Origin: Anthopleura xanthogrammica
Taxonomy: Eukaryota; Cnidaria; Anthozoa; Actiniaria; Actiniidae
DNA length: 64,000 nt
Assembly: GCA_964019055.1 (NCBI GenBank)
Contig: OZ025210.1
Span: 3,229,047 to 3,293,046 of the forward strand
Reading direction: 5' to 3'
Notes under the pieces: model-generated
The model's input: the letters and a program-made list of their open reading frames with translations, nothing else
Databases searched by the model: none
Told to the model about the DNA's origin: nothing
Shown here: one piece after another, positions 52,701 through 63,660 of the stretch
Numbering within the stretch: the stretch's first letter is position 1
How the letters are laid out: each line of letters starts with the position of its first letter
Position numbers and translations under genes: made by a program

Positions 52701-53649
52701 GGGAGAGAGGTTGTTTAAGAGATATGTAATTTTTTAACGACTTTATAATGAATGGTATGATATGTACAGAATCGAGAAAAGGTACCTCTGAAATGAATCC
52801 CATATGGGGAGGGTCAATAATTAAATTTAATACTTCAAGGGGTGGGTCAGGGGGAAATGTTTTAATGCAGACAAAAAAAATCCTCCCCCCCCCCCCCTCC
52901 CACATAAATAATGACCGGTCCCTTACCACCCACCACAACCACCATCATCCTTATCACAGCCACTAACACCAATGCAATCACCTCACCACTACCATTCATC
53001 CATCACCATCATCATCACCAGCACTTCCACTACTATTACTACCATCATTCTCATCATCGCCACCACCACCACGAACATTATCCTAGCATGACCCTTTATA
53101 AGTTACTATATCACCACTTCAGTCCCCATCATCATATTCACCTCTTGTGGCTGTTCAAAGTGTCTACCACACTGGTTCAGAAGCCATGCAGCTAGTGATG
53201 TAAATGTAAAGAACTGTTCTCCTGGATTGGTTGGCAGTGCAAAATAGTGTCTGCAAATATATATACAAATATAAAATATATCATACCTTTGTACATTCAC
53301 AAAAATTATACAAAGTACAGCATTAAGAAACAATAATTTCATTTGATATTCTTAGTACAACTTTCAGTTAAGTTTTTTTTTACAAACAAAATGTTGATAC
53401 TTGCTTATTTGACGTTGAACTACTACTTTTTCCAACAAAATTCTCCATATAACGAATATGAAAAAACTTAGAAAGTGCCAGCCCTTACCTAGTAAGTGGT
53501 CGAAAGCCAAGAGCTTTACAAAACTCTGTTTCATAGTCGAGAAGTTTGAGTTTTTCTAGCAAGTCTTCCATCACACCGACCGTCATCATGAACCCCAAAG
53601 CAGCTCCTTCGGCCGATGTATCGCCACCACGGCGACCCTCTCCGTCCAT
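46774..53649 (-). CDS. IFT57: IFT57 (Hippi), intraflagellar transport subunit, complete, 15 exons, 415 aa
   Basis: IFT57 is a peripheral IFT-B subunit that pairs with IFT20/IFT38 through its C-terminal coiled coil and carries an N-terminal CH-like domain; it acts in cilia. Exons: 53489-53649, 53142-53250, 52061-52114, 51509-51562, 51221-51285, 51035-51125, 50530-50607, 49997-50116, 49837-49908, 48910-48990, 48365-48415, 47496-47558, 47193-47259, 47036-47112, 46774-46878. They total 1248 nt and all phases close. Matches to the vertebrate protein include VMEDLLEKLKLLDYE, HYFALPTNPGEQF, FEQPQEYDDPNAT, TDFPPSKLKTGSGEQ, an acidic middle (EEETMEEDESELTLNKVEEE) and the coiled coil ISRTLEKISSREKYVNNQ through RYKQGSGGVTEL to IGVVEHSLL. 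The human protein has 429 residues, so the length fits. The ATG at 53649 is the first in frame; a second one begins MMTVGVMEDL. Introns hold SINE and MITE insertions. Confidence 0.96.
47325..47492. mobile_element. MITE family A copy in IFT57 intron
   Basis: ACTATGTGTCATTCCCTAGA at the left pairs with TCTCAAGAGAATGACACTTG at the right. GTTGTGCATGAGAAGACACA lies in the centre, as in the copies at 4378, 20008 and 41303. Confidence 0.75.
47727..47872. mobile_element. Foldback MITE in IFT57 intron
   Basis: ATTGACGACTCTTAAAACTC pairs with GAGTTTTAAGAGTCGTCAAT. Arms are about 42 bp and continue through GTGTATGCGGGCTTAGCCTC and its complement. Confidence 0.85.
48036..48217. mobile_element. Short element with CAGGGCTTCAAGTGTCC termini (hAT-like ends)
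   Basis: The 17-bp CAGGGCTTCAAGTGTCC and its exact complement bound 182 bp of AT-rich DNA in an IFT57 intron. A CAGGG start is common for hAT elements. Flanks GGGATGA and GGGTGAA could be a mutated target duplication. Confidence 0.65.
50650..50930 (+). mobile_element. SINE copy with tandem tail units
   Basis: The body TTTTTCTCCAGGTTCTCTGG and AATTCGATCTGTAAGTTAG is followed by three successive tail units of about 55-60 bp. Each has TCTGTGAGTTAG-like, GCCCTG and ATCAGCCCAGAxGTTxTTTC sequence. It lies in an IFT57 intron. Confidence 0.75.
51335..51482 (+). mobile_element. SINE copy, tRNA-like head retained
   Basis: GGGTTTGATTCCTGGACTCA is the B-box region. TATGTGAGCAGAGTTTGTTG and TTCTCTGGTTTTTTTTCTCC follow as in the other copies. 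It lies in the intron between IFT57 exons 4 and 5. Confidence 0.6.
51694..51844. mobile_element. Foldback MITE, TTTATTACACATTxAGGGTCGAT termini
   Basis: TTATTACACATTTAGGGTCG pairs with CGACCCTTAATGTGTAATAA. The interior has GTGAAGTGATACGATATCAC. It lies in the intron between IFT57 exons 3 and 4, four bases from a second foldback element. Confidence 0.85.
51848..51993. mobile_element. Foldback MITE, ATTATYACATGTTAAGAGC termini
   Basis: TTATTACATGTTAAGAGCTG pairs with GGCTCTTAACATGTGATAAT. GATATC and TTTTTATTC/GAATAAAAA are mirrored further in. Confidence 0.85.
52484..52923. mobile_element. MITE with TAGGGACC-CATTATTTATGTGGGGGG termini
   Basis: The left end GACCTATCATTATTTATGTG pairs with the right end CACATAAATAATGACCGGTC. 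G-rich (left) and C-rich (right) tracts sit just inside each end. A degenerate TTTAATxC/AAATATATTC interior contains a duplicated CAAGAATATATTCAAGCAAA. It lies in the intron between IFT57 exons 2 and 3. Confidence 0.8.
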
Positions 53650-55337
53650 ATTTCGATTGAATAAGAATTCCTCTTGTCTAATATCCCTTTTTTATGCCTT
53701 AAGTATGTATTTGAACCGAGAAATTAGGCCTCAAATGCAAGTAAAATTTGTAAATATCGAGTTTATGTCGTGCATCTCGTTGCCATGTTTGTCTCGTCTC
53801 GAAGGTGTTTGCCTCGCTTTGGACATTACCACAGGTAACCCAACTTTGAAAGCCTTCAAGATCATGTTTGTTTTGGGATTCCTGTGGAGTAACGTCTTCA
53901 TCCATGGCCATGCTGTCCAAGATTTCGCTCACTCCACTGGTAGCGACTGAGTTTCAGAAGTTAACGACCGATTTCAAACTGTAACCGAAAAGTTATTTCG
54001 CATTGACTTACCTTCTAGGAATCGTTGGACATCCTTCTTTTGCCTGGTGGGTTTAAAACTGGAAGAAACCGCGTTTTTGGTCGAAAAAATCGAGCTGAAG
54101 TAGAGTGACTTGGAGGAGGAATCGACCGAAGTTTCCAACCTTGGGATTATTTAGGGAAGAGAAGTGGAGGGGTACCTAAAATCGCTAAAAAACGCTTAAA
54201 ATCGTTTTTTTTTTAAACAAGACAGTAAGTACGCTTCTGTTTTTTATATATCCGAAGATTTATTTCCAAAATCTTAGCGAAACCTACAAAATTTCAGCAA
54301 AATCTATTTACTACATATACATTTTCTTATAAAAGTGGATAGCCTGGGTTTATACCAGGGGTAAAAAGCGACTGCTGGATATTCACTGCTAAGCAAAAGC
54401 GATGTAAGCTTTAAATACTTCAAAGTGTAACTTGGAGTTGCAGTGCTAAGGAGGAGAGAATTTAGAGACCTAAGTTTTACTGCCAAAAGTACGATGTTGT
54501 TAGGGGCAACGGCACAAGGTGATCAGAAAGGCACGTGGGCGTTTCCTTTATGAGTGTGAGAACCGAAGATTCTGATTGGTTGAGGCATGTTGAAATGGTC
54601 GGCTTTTTCTCAAGTCAGCTTATGTCAGCTGCTCATCAGGAACTTAATCTCTCTTGCTGTGGACTTGTGAGACTTTGTGCACTTTGGAACTCTTGTCATA
54701 TGCAACAGTGATAAAGGTAACACCACCACCAGCTCTAGAAGCTCTTGCAATGTTGGTTATGTTTGGGCCCCATGCCTTTGACAATTTCTTTGCTGGCTTT
54801 ATTGCATATTTCTATTCATTGATTACTATTCATGAATGTTGAAAAATATCAAGTTTGTTTATGTAAAGATTAAAAATATGTGATGAAATTGAAATGACAT
54901 GCAAATCAATATGGTAAATTGAGGATAGGGCTTGGATTAATGTTATGTTTAGTTAGAAACCTGAAAAGTATGACTAGCTATATAACAATAGTGATAAACT
55001 TTATGTGTGTCAAAGTATCTAGCAATAATTGCTAGTAATTGAGGATAACACTATAAACTAGCTATAATGAATTTACATGCTTTCATCTGGGGCATAATTC
55101 AATTAGCATGAAAGGATTAATAATCCTTGAATGACATGACAAGAAAAATGTGAATATGTTGTGGTTTGAAATTATTTTTATCATAATTGTAATCAAAAAT
55201 CAAAATCATTTTAATCAAAAATCATACTGGTTTGAATTTTTTCAACCCTAAAATATTTTAAACCACAATTCAGGTTCTTGACTAACTGGCATGTAATAAT
55301 CATGGTCAGCATGAATGGTGCTAAGTAATTGGTTTCT
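53650..55337. other. Upstream of IFT57; no gene recognised
   Basis: It should include the IFT57 promoter. ORFs at 53546-53950 and 53699-53932 overlap on opposite strands, the first across the IFT57 start. Neither has a recognisable domain. The rest is AT-rich with no structure seen. Confidence 0.45.
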
Positions 55338-57617
55338 TTATTCAAAGTCTTGGAACTGACTTCCATCTTCATTGTCCTGACTGTTCACTACATACTCATC
55401 AACGAATGCTCCGACATGCTCATGGAAGTACTGACAACTTTCCTCTGTTTTGACAAATGTATCATTTCATTTGGTAGTACTTGTCTACAGTAGTTGGCAT
55501 GTCATTGACAGATGTCATTCCCCAGAATTCAAGGGCTGCCTCTACTACATACACTTTTCCTACACTCAAAAGAAACTGTTACAATACAATACAATACAAT
55601 AACTTTATTTACGGAAGGATACATAATAACCATTTACAGTTTTCTAACTTACGGCCCTCAAATTAAAGATAAAATAAAATAATATAATTACAAATTGTTA
55701 TAAGTTACAATATATTAATTAATTTATTACAAAACTACATATATATTAAATACTGGAGTACAGTATGGATAGAAAAAATAGAAGAAGATAATTTAGGATA
55801 AACAATGACAGTGTAGAGAGTAGCGACAATTAAAGCAAAGAAGGTCTTCAAGATGATCAACAGTGGAAATGCGAGATAACAAGAATTTGCGTAGTTTATG
55901 CTTAAGAGAGGAGAGAGAAGAAGTCAACGATTTAGGTGTTAGTGGAGACGGGGGACAGACAAGGTGTTTGAAGTCAACTCCAAGGTCATTAAAGAGTTTG
56001 CCAGCACTATAGGCTAATGTCCTCTTACCAGAATCAGTGCGAGGATGTGGCAACTTCAAGTCGTGTGATGAGGCCCTAGTACGACGACTACAACTATCAC
56101 GAGTGTTAGAAATAAGTTGAAAGCGATTTTTTAAGCATTTCGGAGAATGAGGGTTGAGAAGTACATTGAAGAGGACTAAAAGTTTTTTGAATTTGATAAG
56201 ATCAAAGATAGGAATCCAGTTTAGGTCAGAGAAAAGAGAGACAGAGGTTCGTGAGAAGTCAGCCCCAAGAAGTATGCGAGCTGCACACTTTTGAAGACGG
56301 AGAAGACGCAATAATAGAAAGTGAGAACAATTGCCCCAGACAGCAGAACAATACGTAAAATAGTTGTTAACACAAGAATTGTAAAAACGCATGGCAGATT
56401 GAAAGTTGAGAAATGGCTTGATGTGACGAAGAAGAGACAGACGACTGCAAATGATGGAAAATATCGTGTTGACATGTTTATCCCAAGATAAACTATCGTC
56501 AATGGTAATGCCAAGCATTTTGGCATGGTCGACATGTTCAATGGGCTCGCCTTTTATATGGACATCAAGGGCCGTGATAGGAAGAGTACGGCGCTTCTGC
56601 CAAGTAGTGATTAATAGTGATTTAGTTTTTTTTGCATTCAGTGCCATTTTATTTTTATCGGCCCATACAGATAAAGACATAGCAACTTCATTCAGTTGAC
56701 TATTTACGGAAGTCATCGAGGGCCCTGAAACAAGAATAGATGTGTTCACACTCTTCATAGCTTTTTGTTACTTTTTCTGCAGTAACATTCCTTCAGTTGA
56801 GCTTTTCTCTGAAAACATTCAGAGTGCCAACCTCTCTGACTGATTCTGCTTTATATAAATGCTTGCAGATCAGCTGAAAGATTAAAATTCAGATGTTAAT
56901 ATTAATTTACATAATTTTTAGAAATAATTTTATTTTTGTTATACAACAACCAAAAGTGAAGCTTATGTAATTAAAGTATACAAAGCATTGCTTTTTTTGA
57001 GGTTAACAAAGGGTACTGAAACCTTGTTTACGTGGTCATTCGGATCAGGTCTGTTGAAATGTGCATCTGGCTAAACTGGGGCAGAATGGTTCCCTTGAAG
57101 TGATCCATTTCTTGTAGCTTGTCTTCTGAATCGAGGCAACTGGATGACCCCTGCCTTTGCATAGATATCTTCAAGCACATTTTCATACGAACAAAGAATG
57201 TCCACAACATCATATTTTTTTTCATCTTTCATTTGTATGGGCAAGGGAACCATAGTTGACTTCTCACTCATCTCTTTCTGGAGTCTGTGCTCTATGTTGT
57301 CTGGGATCACTGAACTTAAAAAAACGAAATGCCTTAACAAAAGTAACCAGTATGCGTCAAACAATCACTTTGAGATCTTCACGAAGCTTTGTCTGCTCAT
57401 CTGGGCCCAAAAGAAATTCCTTATCTGGAAGTGTCTTAATGTCCCTTCTAGGAGTTGCAGAACTGAAATTCTCACATGGAATTCTCTCAACAATCAAGTT
57501 GTAGAGGTCTATGTTTTGATGGTCAGACCTCATTTCATGACCATGGATTCTTAGGACCCAGTTGTCACCAGTCCCTTGTAACTTCTTTCCTTCTTTAACT
57601 GTCAGCAAAATGTCCAC
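55338..57617 (-). pseudogene. DUF6589-type gene, frameshifted and split by a LINE
   Basis: Reading on the minus strand, conserved-looking pieces appear in order. First is GTGDNWVLRIHGHEMRSDHQ, then REDLKVIV-stop-RILVTFVKAF, then in another frame VIPDNIEHRLQKEMSEKS and KKYDVVDILCSYENVLED. In a third frame come SEDKLQEMDHFKGTILPQF and DHVNKVSVPF. Further on are ICKHLYKAESVREVGTLNVF and NVTAEKVTKSYEECE, then after the LINE QFLLSVGKVYVVEAALEFWG and FHEHVGAFVDEYVVNSQD. The pattern (GDNxD...MRxDHQ; IPxxIxHxxxxEMxxKS; DDVxxILxxYE) is that of DUF6589 proteins, which are abundant in cnidarians and of unknown function. At least one stop and three frame changes show it is broken. The family call is from memory of the pattern. 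Confidence 0.7.
55578..56743 (-). mobile_element. 5'-truncated non-LTR retrotransposon (LINE), RT C-terminal part
   Basis: An open frame (to 55793) encodes the segment following the RT active site: SVWADKNKMALNAKKTKSLL, MLGITIDDSLSWDKHVNTI, then YNSCVNNYFTYCSAVWGN and LLRLQKCAARILL. This is the thumb/C-terminal region of CR1/L2/jockey-like reverse transcriptases. The YADD box is missing; the copy starts just after it, as expected for 5' truncation. The 3' end is a (TATTG)n microsatellite tail (55578-55602 on the plus strand), typical of such LINEs. The frame is intact over about 315 codons, so insertion is fairly recent. It sits inside the DUF6589 pseudogene exon. Confidence 0.88.
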
Positions 57618-58398
57618 CTATTGTGTCGATCAAGGTAATCCTTGAGAATGATTGTTTTACACTGTAGGTTGATATCTGGAATACGAAACACTGATGATGC
57701 TATGAGAGATGGAATTCCTGTCTTGACTGCTTCAAGAATTCTCACTATTTCACTTTCACTGAGAGTGTTGACAGATGAATCTATAATCTGCATAAAAATA
57801 ATGAATAAAATATATTGAGCATTTACTATCCAGTGGATACTTATCACAAAGTTTAAAGTTAATTAAGTAGGATTCTGGAAACCTAATTCCTTTTATAAAG
57901 ATTAATATAATTTTATGAAAGAAAACTGGTACCCTTTGTAGGTATTTCACTTCAATCTCAGAAATTGAGATCACTTTCACAATTTTTTACTTCTCAAAAA
58001 CTGCACTCCTTTATATACCCGAGGCCTGAAAAAGGTAAATATCAATGAAATCCTCTCTGTAGACATGGTTAATATGATTGGGGAGTAATGCAATTTTAAC
58101 CCTTGTGGTAAATGCAAGATATTCCTTACCTTTGGATTGTTTAGACCAGCAGAGTGTAGAATACCTTGTGGGTCATTTGCACTGGTTTCCTTGTTCCCTT
58201 CTCGCTCTTCTTTTTGAATGGAAGTTTGATTGTCAGCAAAAAGCTGTCTTGGACTTCTCTTGGTTGTCGAAGGTTAATAATAACAATAATAATAATATAA
58301 TAATGTCTTTATTCCATTTGATAAAAATACAAATCAAATGTTACAAAAAATATAGCTAAAATTTATAAATATACAAATATAAGAATAAATAGAATAAA
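57618..58398. other. Possible 5' exons of the DUF6589-type gene
   Basis: On the minus strand 57640-57790 reads SSVNTLSESEIVRILEAVKT and continues to ILKDYLDRHNR, which could be an upstream exon. Nothing else is supported. An (AAT)n-like run lies at 58274-58300. Confidence 0.3.
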
Positions 58399-58946
58399 TT
58401 TAAAGGGGGACTAGTACGAAAATCGTTCAAAATTTAATTCGGCTGAAACTTTCCTAGAATAATCTCTAAGGGTCTAATAAACACTGGTTAAAGTTTTTTC
58501 TTGATATTCCGAAGGGAAGTATTATATTTTTACGAATTTTTAAAGAAGTCAGTGACGTCATTTACTCAACACCATACATCGCTCTATGCATTTCCCTGTA
58601 TTTTGTGATCAAAATATTCGCTCGTTCCATACTCAATACTGAGAAAAAGAGACTTAAAAATCAATTGTAATCACAATAAACGTCAGTAAAGTCTTTCAGC
58701 CGACCTTTGGGCTTTATAGAAATAAAATAAATCAAGAAGTTATTTACAAAGAAATGTATGGAGCGATGTTTAGTGTTGAGTAAATGACGTCACTGACTCC
58801 GTTAAAGATTCGTAAAAATATAATACTTCCCTTCGGAATATCAAGAAAAAAAATGACCTAGTGTTTATTAGAGCCTTAAAGATCATTCCAAGAAAGTTTC
58901 AGCCGAATTAAATTTTGAGCGATTTTCGTACTAGTCCCCCTTTAAA
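58399..58946. mobile_element. Long foldback element (548 bp)
   Basis: TTTAAAGGGGGACTAGTACG pairs with CGTACTAGTCCCCCTTTAAA. Arms extend about 190 bp each, through GAAGTATTATATTTTTACGA and AGTCAGTGACGTCATTTACT and their complements, around a unique AT-rich centre. No ORF is present. Confidence 0.88.
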
Positions 58947-59131
58947 AATAAACACCAAAAAGCTAAAATATATTTAAATGCTAAATCTATTACAAAATGA
59001 AATTTTAAAACGTTGTGTATGAATCTTTGGTCTGGGGCAAGAGATATTTGTTAGGCTGTAATTAATATTCTTAATTTTTGGAATTAACGAAATTGACATT
59101 TTTCAATTTTCCTTCAATGATTTCTTCTCTC

Positions 59132-61630
59132 TCAGTCAGAAGTAGGATCTTTGTGGTCATCCACAGCTTGCATGACTACTTCACGTCCAAGCTGCCAATT
59201 TCGGATAATTGACTGTAAGACCTCGTGTTGCATGTTGAATGTTGTCATATCTCCTTCTGCGAGCAAAGAAGCAATTTGTTGAGAAATTTGTAGTCCCTTT
59301 CTAAACTTTTGGGCTTGGGAAAGAACTTGCGGTTTCTGATTTTCTTGCTTTTCTGTAATGTTGAAAGTTGTCTTACTTGAATCCATTTCCTCGCAGTGAG
59401 AAATATTCTTAGGAAAAGGCTCGTGGCTATGACAATAGTCCAATGTCTATGAACAAAGCTTTTACAGAAACTTGGAATACCAAGTAAAGCATGAACCTTT
59501 AATATGTGCTTACATGGTAGACTCATGCGAGAAAAATAGGAACAATCACACGTCAAAGGTGTTGCTGTATGTATCTCCTCGATGTGTTTAGCAGCAGATA
59601 AATTAAACTCGTTGCTTGTTAATTGCAGCTGTTGTAGCTGCAGAATTCTTGTGATACTCGTCCTTTTATTTCCTCTAAAAAGCATTGATTACATTTAACT
59701 TGACGTTGATTGAACACTACATCTTTCGATTTAACACGGTTCTAGAGAGCGATTGAAGTTATTCTAAGCAGTTTCAAGCTTTGATAAGCGGTAATATGCG
59801 ATGACAAATGACGGTTCACAACTAGTAAACAATAGAAAATAAACATGAGTGGCGATATACCGTGCTATGAAGAAATCAAAGGCTAAAAACTTACAATTTT
59901 TTCCTTCTGCTGGTGCTACACGGCTCGATGACATTAAACTATAAAACATGTGTGAGGAAATCGGCCCTAGTCCCACTCTAGCGGTTTTGGCCGCGACAGC
60001 TGTTCTTGCATAAACGTAAAGGCGTAAGGGGATAGATAATTATAAAACTGTTGCAGGTCTTTATTAAGGTTTATGAATTCAGTGTTCTTGCAGGCGATTG
60101 TCATTTTAAAAATAGTGGTGGTTTCGTTGCTCCCTTAGACACTTAAGCCTAGCGGAGAATTCTGAGAAAAACTGCAATAGGCTTGCATGCCTAGAACAAA
60201 CACTTTTGATTTTGCAAAAGGTAGACTCTAACCTGTTGTTTGCTGTTTCTCCCAGACTGAACGTCTCGTCTTTGAAGCACGTCAGTGCCCACTGGCACTT
60301 GATGGGATCTCAATTTGTTTTTCAGCATTTCAAGAAGTTTGGAATACTCGGTTGGGGGTTTCAAGTATGTCATTTGTGATAACAACTCTAAAGCATGCAG
60401 CAGTTCAGTGGATGATATTCCTAGCTTCTCTGTAGTAATCTCTCTCCTAAAACACCTGAGAGTGTGATATAGGCAGATATTATTATTAATAATAATAATG
60501 ATAATAATATTAATAATAATGTCATTTTTTGTTTTTTGCTTTATATTAGAAATATCTTTCAGGGTCACCTTTTGTCCACTGATTTCTTGAACTCTCTGTT
60601 GCAAAAGATTTACATTCGCTTGAAGTTATATTGCTGACGGGGAAGGTGTTCATAAAGTTCCTTAGTGATGGAATGGTTGTGAACCTCATTGACTCGGCGA
60701 ACTTTAAGGCTCTGTCCATCTAACGACAGAATAATATATACTTCAAAGGGGCATTCTTGCCTGAAAGTTTTTGTGTTTCGTACTCTTCCAGCACGCTTCC
60801 TAACTTTTCTGCCAAATTTGCAAGCTAAATTCATAGAATAATATTTTAGAGATCGTTTAGCAATGGCAACATGACACGCTTTTCGGCAGCCTCCAGAGAC
60901 CTCACCTCTTTTTTCCAAAGCTCGCAAAAGTTGCATTCTTCATATGTCGTCTTTACCTTTTCAAATTCATTTGAATCAGAAAATGTTTGTCCTTGGTAAA
61001 ATAATCTAGGATTCCCGCCGTTGTTGCTGGGGTTTTCTTTGCATTTTGTACTATCTGCAGCATTGATCTTTCCTGGAGAGCCGGAATCTTCCACACAATC
61101 TTCATCACTGACTCGGCAAACAGGAGGTACTCTATCGATCTTTCCTGTAGAAGAACCATCCTGATTATTCTCATCATCATCGAATTCATTTTGCTGACCA
61201 TTGCCTTTATTGCCATCATAATTGTCACCAACACCATTATTGTCATATCCACTATCCTGATTATTCTCATCATCAATTCCTGTTGGCTGACCACTGCCTT
61301 TATTGGCATCAGTATTTGCACTGTCACCATCACGAATCTCTACTTGCAGAATAGGTACTTGTGGAATATATGGTGATATCTCTTCGTGACCTATACCCAT
61401 TAAAGACAAATTTAATTTGTTGTTTAGAAGCCAGGAAATGACAATGCATCTTAGGAAATCGGAATGGTCAGAGGGACAAAGTAACCACTTCAAAGTCTCT
61501 GGAATATTGCCTTCTCCCTTGAGAAACACATCCCTCCATAGGCTGGGGGCCACACAAGCTATACCTCCTAGTACTGCCGCTGCGATGCCACAGATGTTAG
61601 GGGAGGTTTGTACTGGAAGGTTAGCTAGGC
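59132..61630 (-). pseudogene. FAR1 / SWIM zinc-finger (MULE- or ZSWIM-like) gene, decayed
   Basis: In order on the minus strand, first comes an N-terminal segment (PSLWRDVFLKGEGN, CPSDHSDFLRCIVISWLLNN) and an acidic Asn/Asp-rich linker. Then comes a FAR1-like DNA-binding domain: NEFEKVKTTYEECNFCEL, RSLEAAEKR, then in another frame LACKFGRKVRKRAGRV and FRQECPFEVYIILSLDGQSL, VNEVHNHSITKELYEHLPRQ. After a further frame change comes LLQQRVQEISGQKVTLKDIS. At 59560-59450 there is a SWIM finger: CDCSYFSRMSLPCKHILKVH (CxC...CxH). A tail follows after one more frame change. The central transposase (DDE) region is absent. At least three frame changes indicate a pseudogene, although assembly indels could explain some. 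A possible first exon (MSSSRVAPAEGKN, donor near 59893) may belong to a separate small gene feeding the SWIM exon. Confidence 0.65.
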
Positions 61631-61645
61631 AGCTTTTTAATATAA
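60919..61645 (-). repeat. Tandem segment copy 1 of 3
   Basis: This is the 5' part of the FAR1/SWIM pseudogene (N-terminal segment plus acidic linker plus start of FAR1). It is followed by an (AAT)n run. Compared with copies 2 and 3 it lacks about 110 bp of linker but keeps the FAR1 continuation. Confidence 0.85.
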
Positions 61646-61739
61646 TAATAATAATGATAATAAAAAAATAATTTTTAATAATAATAATAAAAAATTATTA
61701 TAATAATAAAATTTGCAAGATTACTTCATAGAATAATAT

Positions 61740-62660
61740 TTATAGATCGTTTAGCTCACAAAAGTTGCATTCTTCATAAGTCGTCTTTACCTTTTCAAAT
61801 TCCTTTAAATCAGAAAATGTTTGTCCTTGGTAAAATATTCTGGGATTCCCACCATTGTTGCTGGAGTTTTCTTTACATTTTGTACTATCTGCGGCATTGA
61901 TCTTTCCTGGAGAGCCGGAACCATTGCTCTCCTCATCCATCGGGTTATTTTCTCCCATGCAATCTTCATCACTGACACGGCAAACAGGAAGTAAACTATC
62001 AATCTTTCCTGGAGAGGAACCATCATGATTATTCTCATCATCAATTCCTGTTGGCTGACTACTGCCTTTATTGCCATCATAATTGTCACCAATGCCGTCA
62101 TTGCCATATCCACTATCCTGATTTTTCTTATCATCAATTCCTGTTGGCTGACCACTGCCTTTATTGCTATCAATATTTGCGCTGTCACCATCACAGATCT
62201 CTACTATGTTCTCTGTAACTTCCATGGGGTGGACATCATCACCTCTATTATCTTCGTCACTTTCCTCTGTTGGTTCCTTTGCAGCGTGCATGTGTGCGAT
62301 TTGGTCGGTTTCTTGTGACTATTTTCTTCATCCGAGATGTTCACGACATCAGCCACACCTTCAACACGCGAAGGTACTTGCGGAATATATGGTGATATCT
62401 CTTCATGACGTATATCCATTAAAGACAAATTTAATTTGTTGTTTAGAAGCCAGGAGATGACAATGCATCTTAGGAAATCGGAATGGTCAGAAGGACAAAG
62501 TAACCACTTCAAAGTCTCTGGAATATTGCCTTCTCCCTTGAGAAACACATCCCTCCATAGGCTGGGGGCCACACAAGCTATACCTCCTAGTACTGCCGCT
62601 GCAATGCCACAGATGTTAGGGCAGGTTTGTACTGGAAGGTTAGCTAGGCAGCTTTTTAAT
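61740..62660 (-). repeat. Tandem segment copy 2 of 3
   Basis: Highly similar to copy 3 (a few differences per 100 bp by eye). It encodes CGIAAAVLGGIACVAPSLWR, DHSDFLRCIVISWLLNNKLN and, in a shifted frame, the acidic linker with two GxGQPTGIDDxNN units. The FAR1 continuation is deleted: YEECNFCEL runs straight into NDL-stop. The frame change near MHAAKEPTEES is shared with copy 3. Confidence 0.85.
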
Positions 62661-62749
62661 ATAATAATAATAATAATGATAATAATATTTAATAATAATA
62701 ATAAAAATAATAATAAAATTTGCAAGATTACTTCATAGAATAATATTTT

Positions 62750-63660
62750 ATAGATCATTTAGCTCACAAAAGTTGCATTCTTCATATGTCGTCTTTACCT
62801 TTTCAAATTCCTTTAAATCAGAAAATGTTTGTCCTTGGTAAAATATTCTGGGATTCCAGCCGTGGTTGCTGGAGTTTTCTTTACATTTTGTATATCTGCG
62901 GCATTGATCTTTCCTGGAGAGCCGGAACCATTGCTCTCCTCATCCATCGGGTTATTTTCTCCCACGCAATCTTCATCACTGACACGGCAAACAGGAAGTA
63001 AACTATCCATCTTTCCTGGAGAGGAACCATCATGATTATTCTCATCATCAATTCCTGTTGGCTGACTACTGCCTTTATTGCCATCATAATTGTCACCAAT
63101 ACCGTCATTGCCATATCCACTATCCTGATTATTCTCATCATCAATTCCTGTTGGCTGACCACTGCCTTTATTGCTATCAATATTTGCGCTGTCACCATCA
63201 CGAATCTCTACTATGTTCTCTGTAACTTCCATGGGGTGGACATCATCACCTCTATTATCTTTGTCACTTTCCTCTGTTGGTTCCTTTGCAGCGTGCATGT
63301 GTGCGATTTGGCCGGTTTCTTGTGACTATTTTCTTCATCCGAGATGTTCACGACGTCAGCCACTCGTTCAACACGCAAAGGTACTTGCGGAATATATGGT
63401 GATATCTCTTCATGACGTATATCCATTAAAGACAAATTTAATTTGTTGTTTAGAAGCCAGGAAATGACAACGCATCTTAGGAAATCGGAATGGTCAGAAG
63501 GACAAAGTAACCACTTCAAAGTCACTGAAATATTGCCTTCTCCCTTGAGAAACACATCTCTCCATAGGCTGGGGGCCACACAAGCTATACCTCCCAGTAC
63601 TGCCGCTGCGATGCCACAGATGTTAGGGTAGGTTTGTACTGGAAGCTAGGCAGCTTTTTA
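62750..63660 (-). repeat. Tandem segment copy 3 of 3
   Basis: The same layout as copy 2 at an offset of about 1.0 kb (landmark CTTTTTAATATAATAATAAT-type junctions near 61634, 62652 and 63655). It shares the FAR1 deletion and the frame change, and carries its own one-base loss in the ADIQNVKK region. Confidence 0.85.

Noticed and set aside
53546..53950. 134-codon plus-strand ORF across the IFT57 first exon
   Set aside because: Its first part is the antisense of the IFT57 start exon; the remainder shows no protein family.
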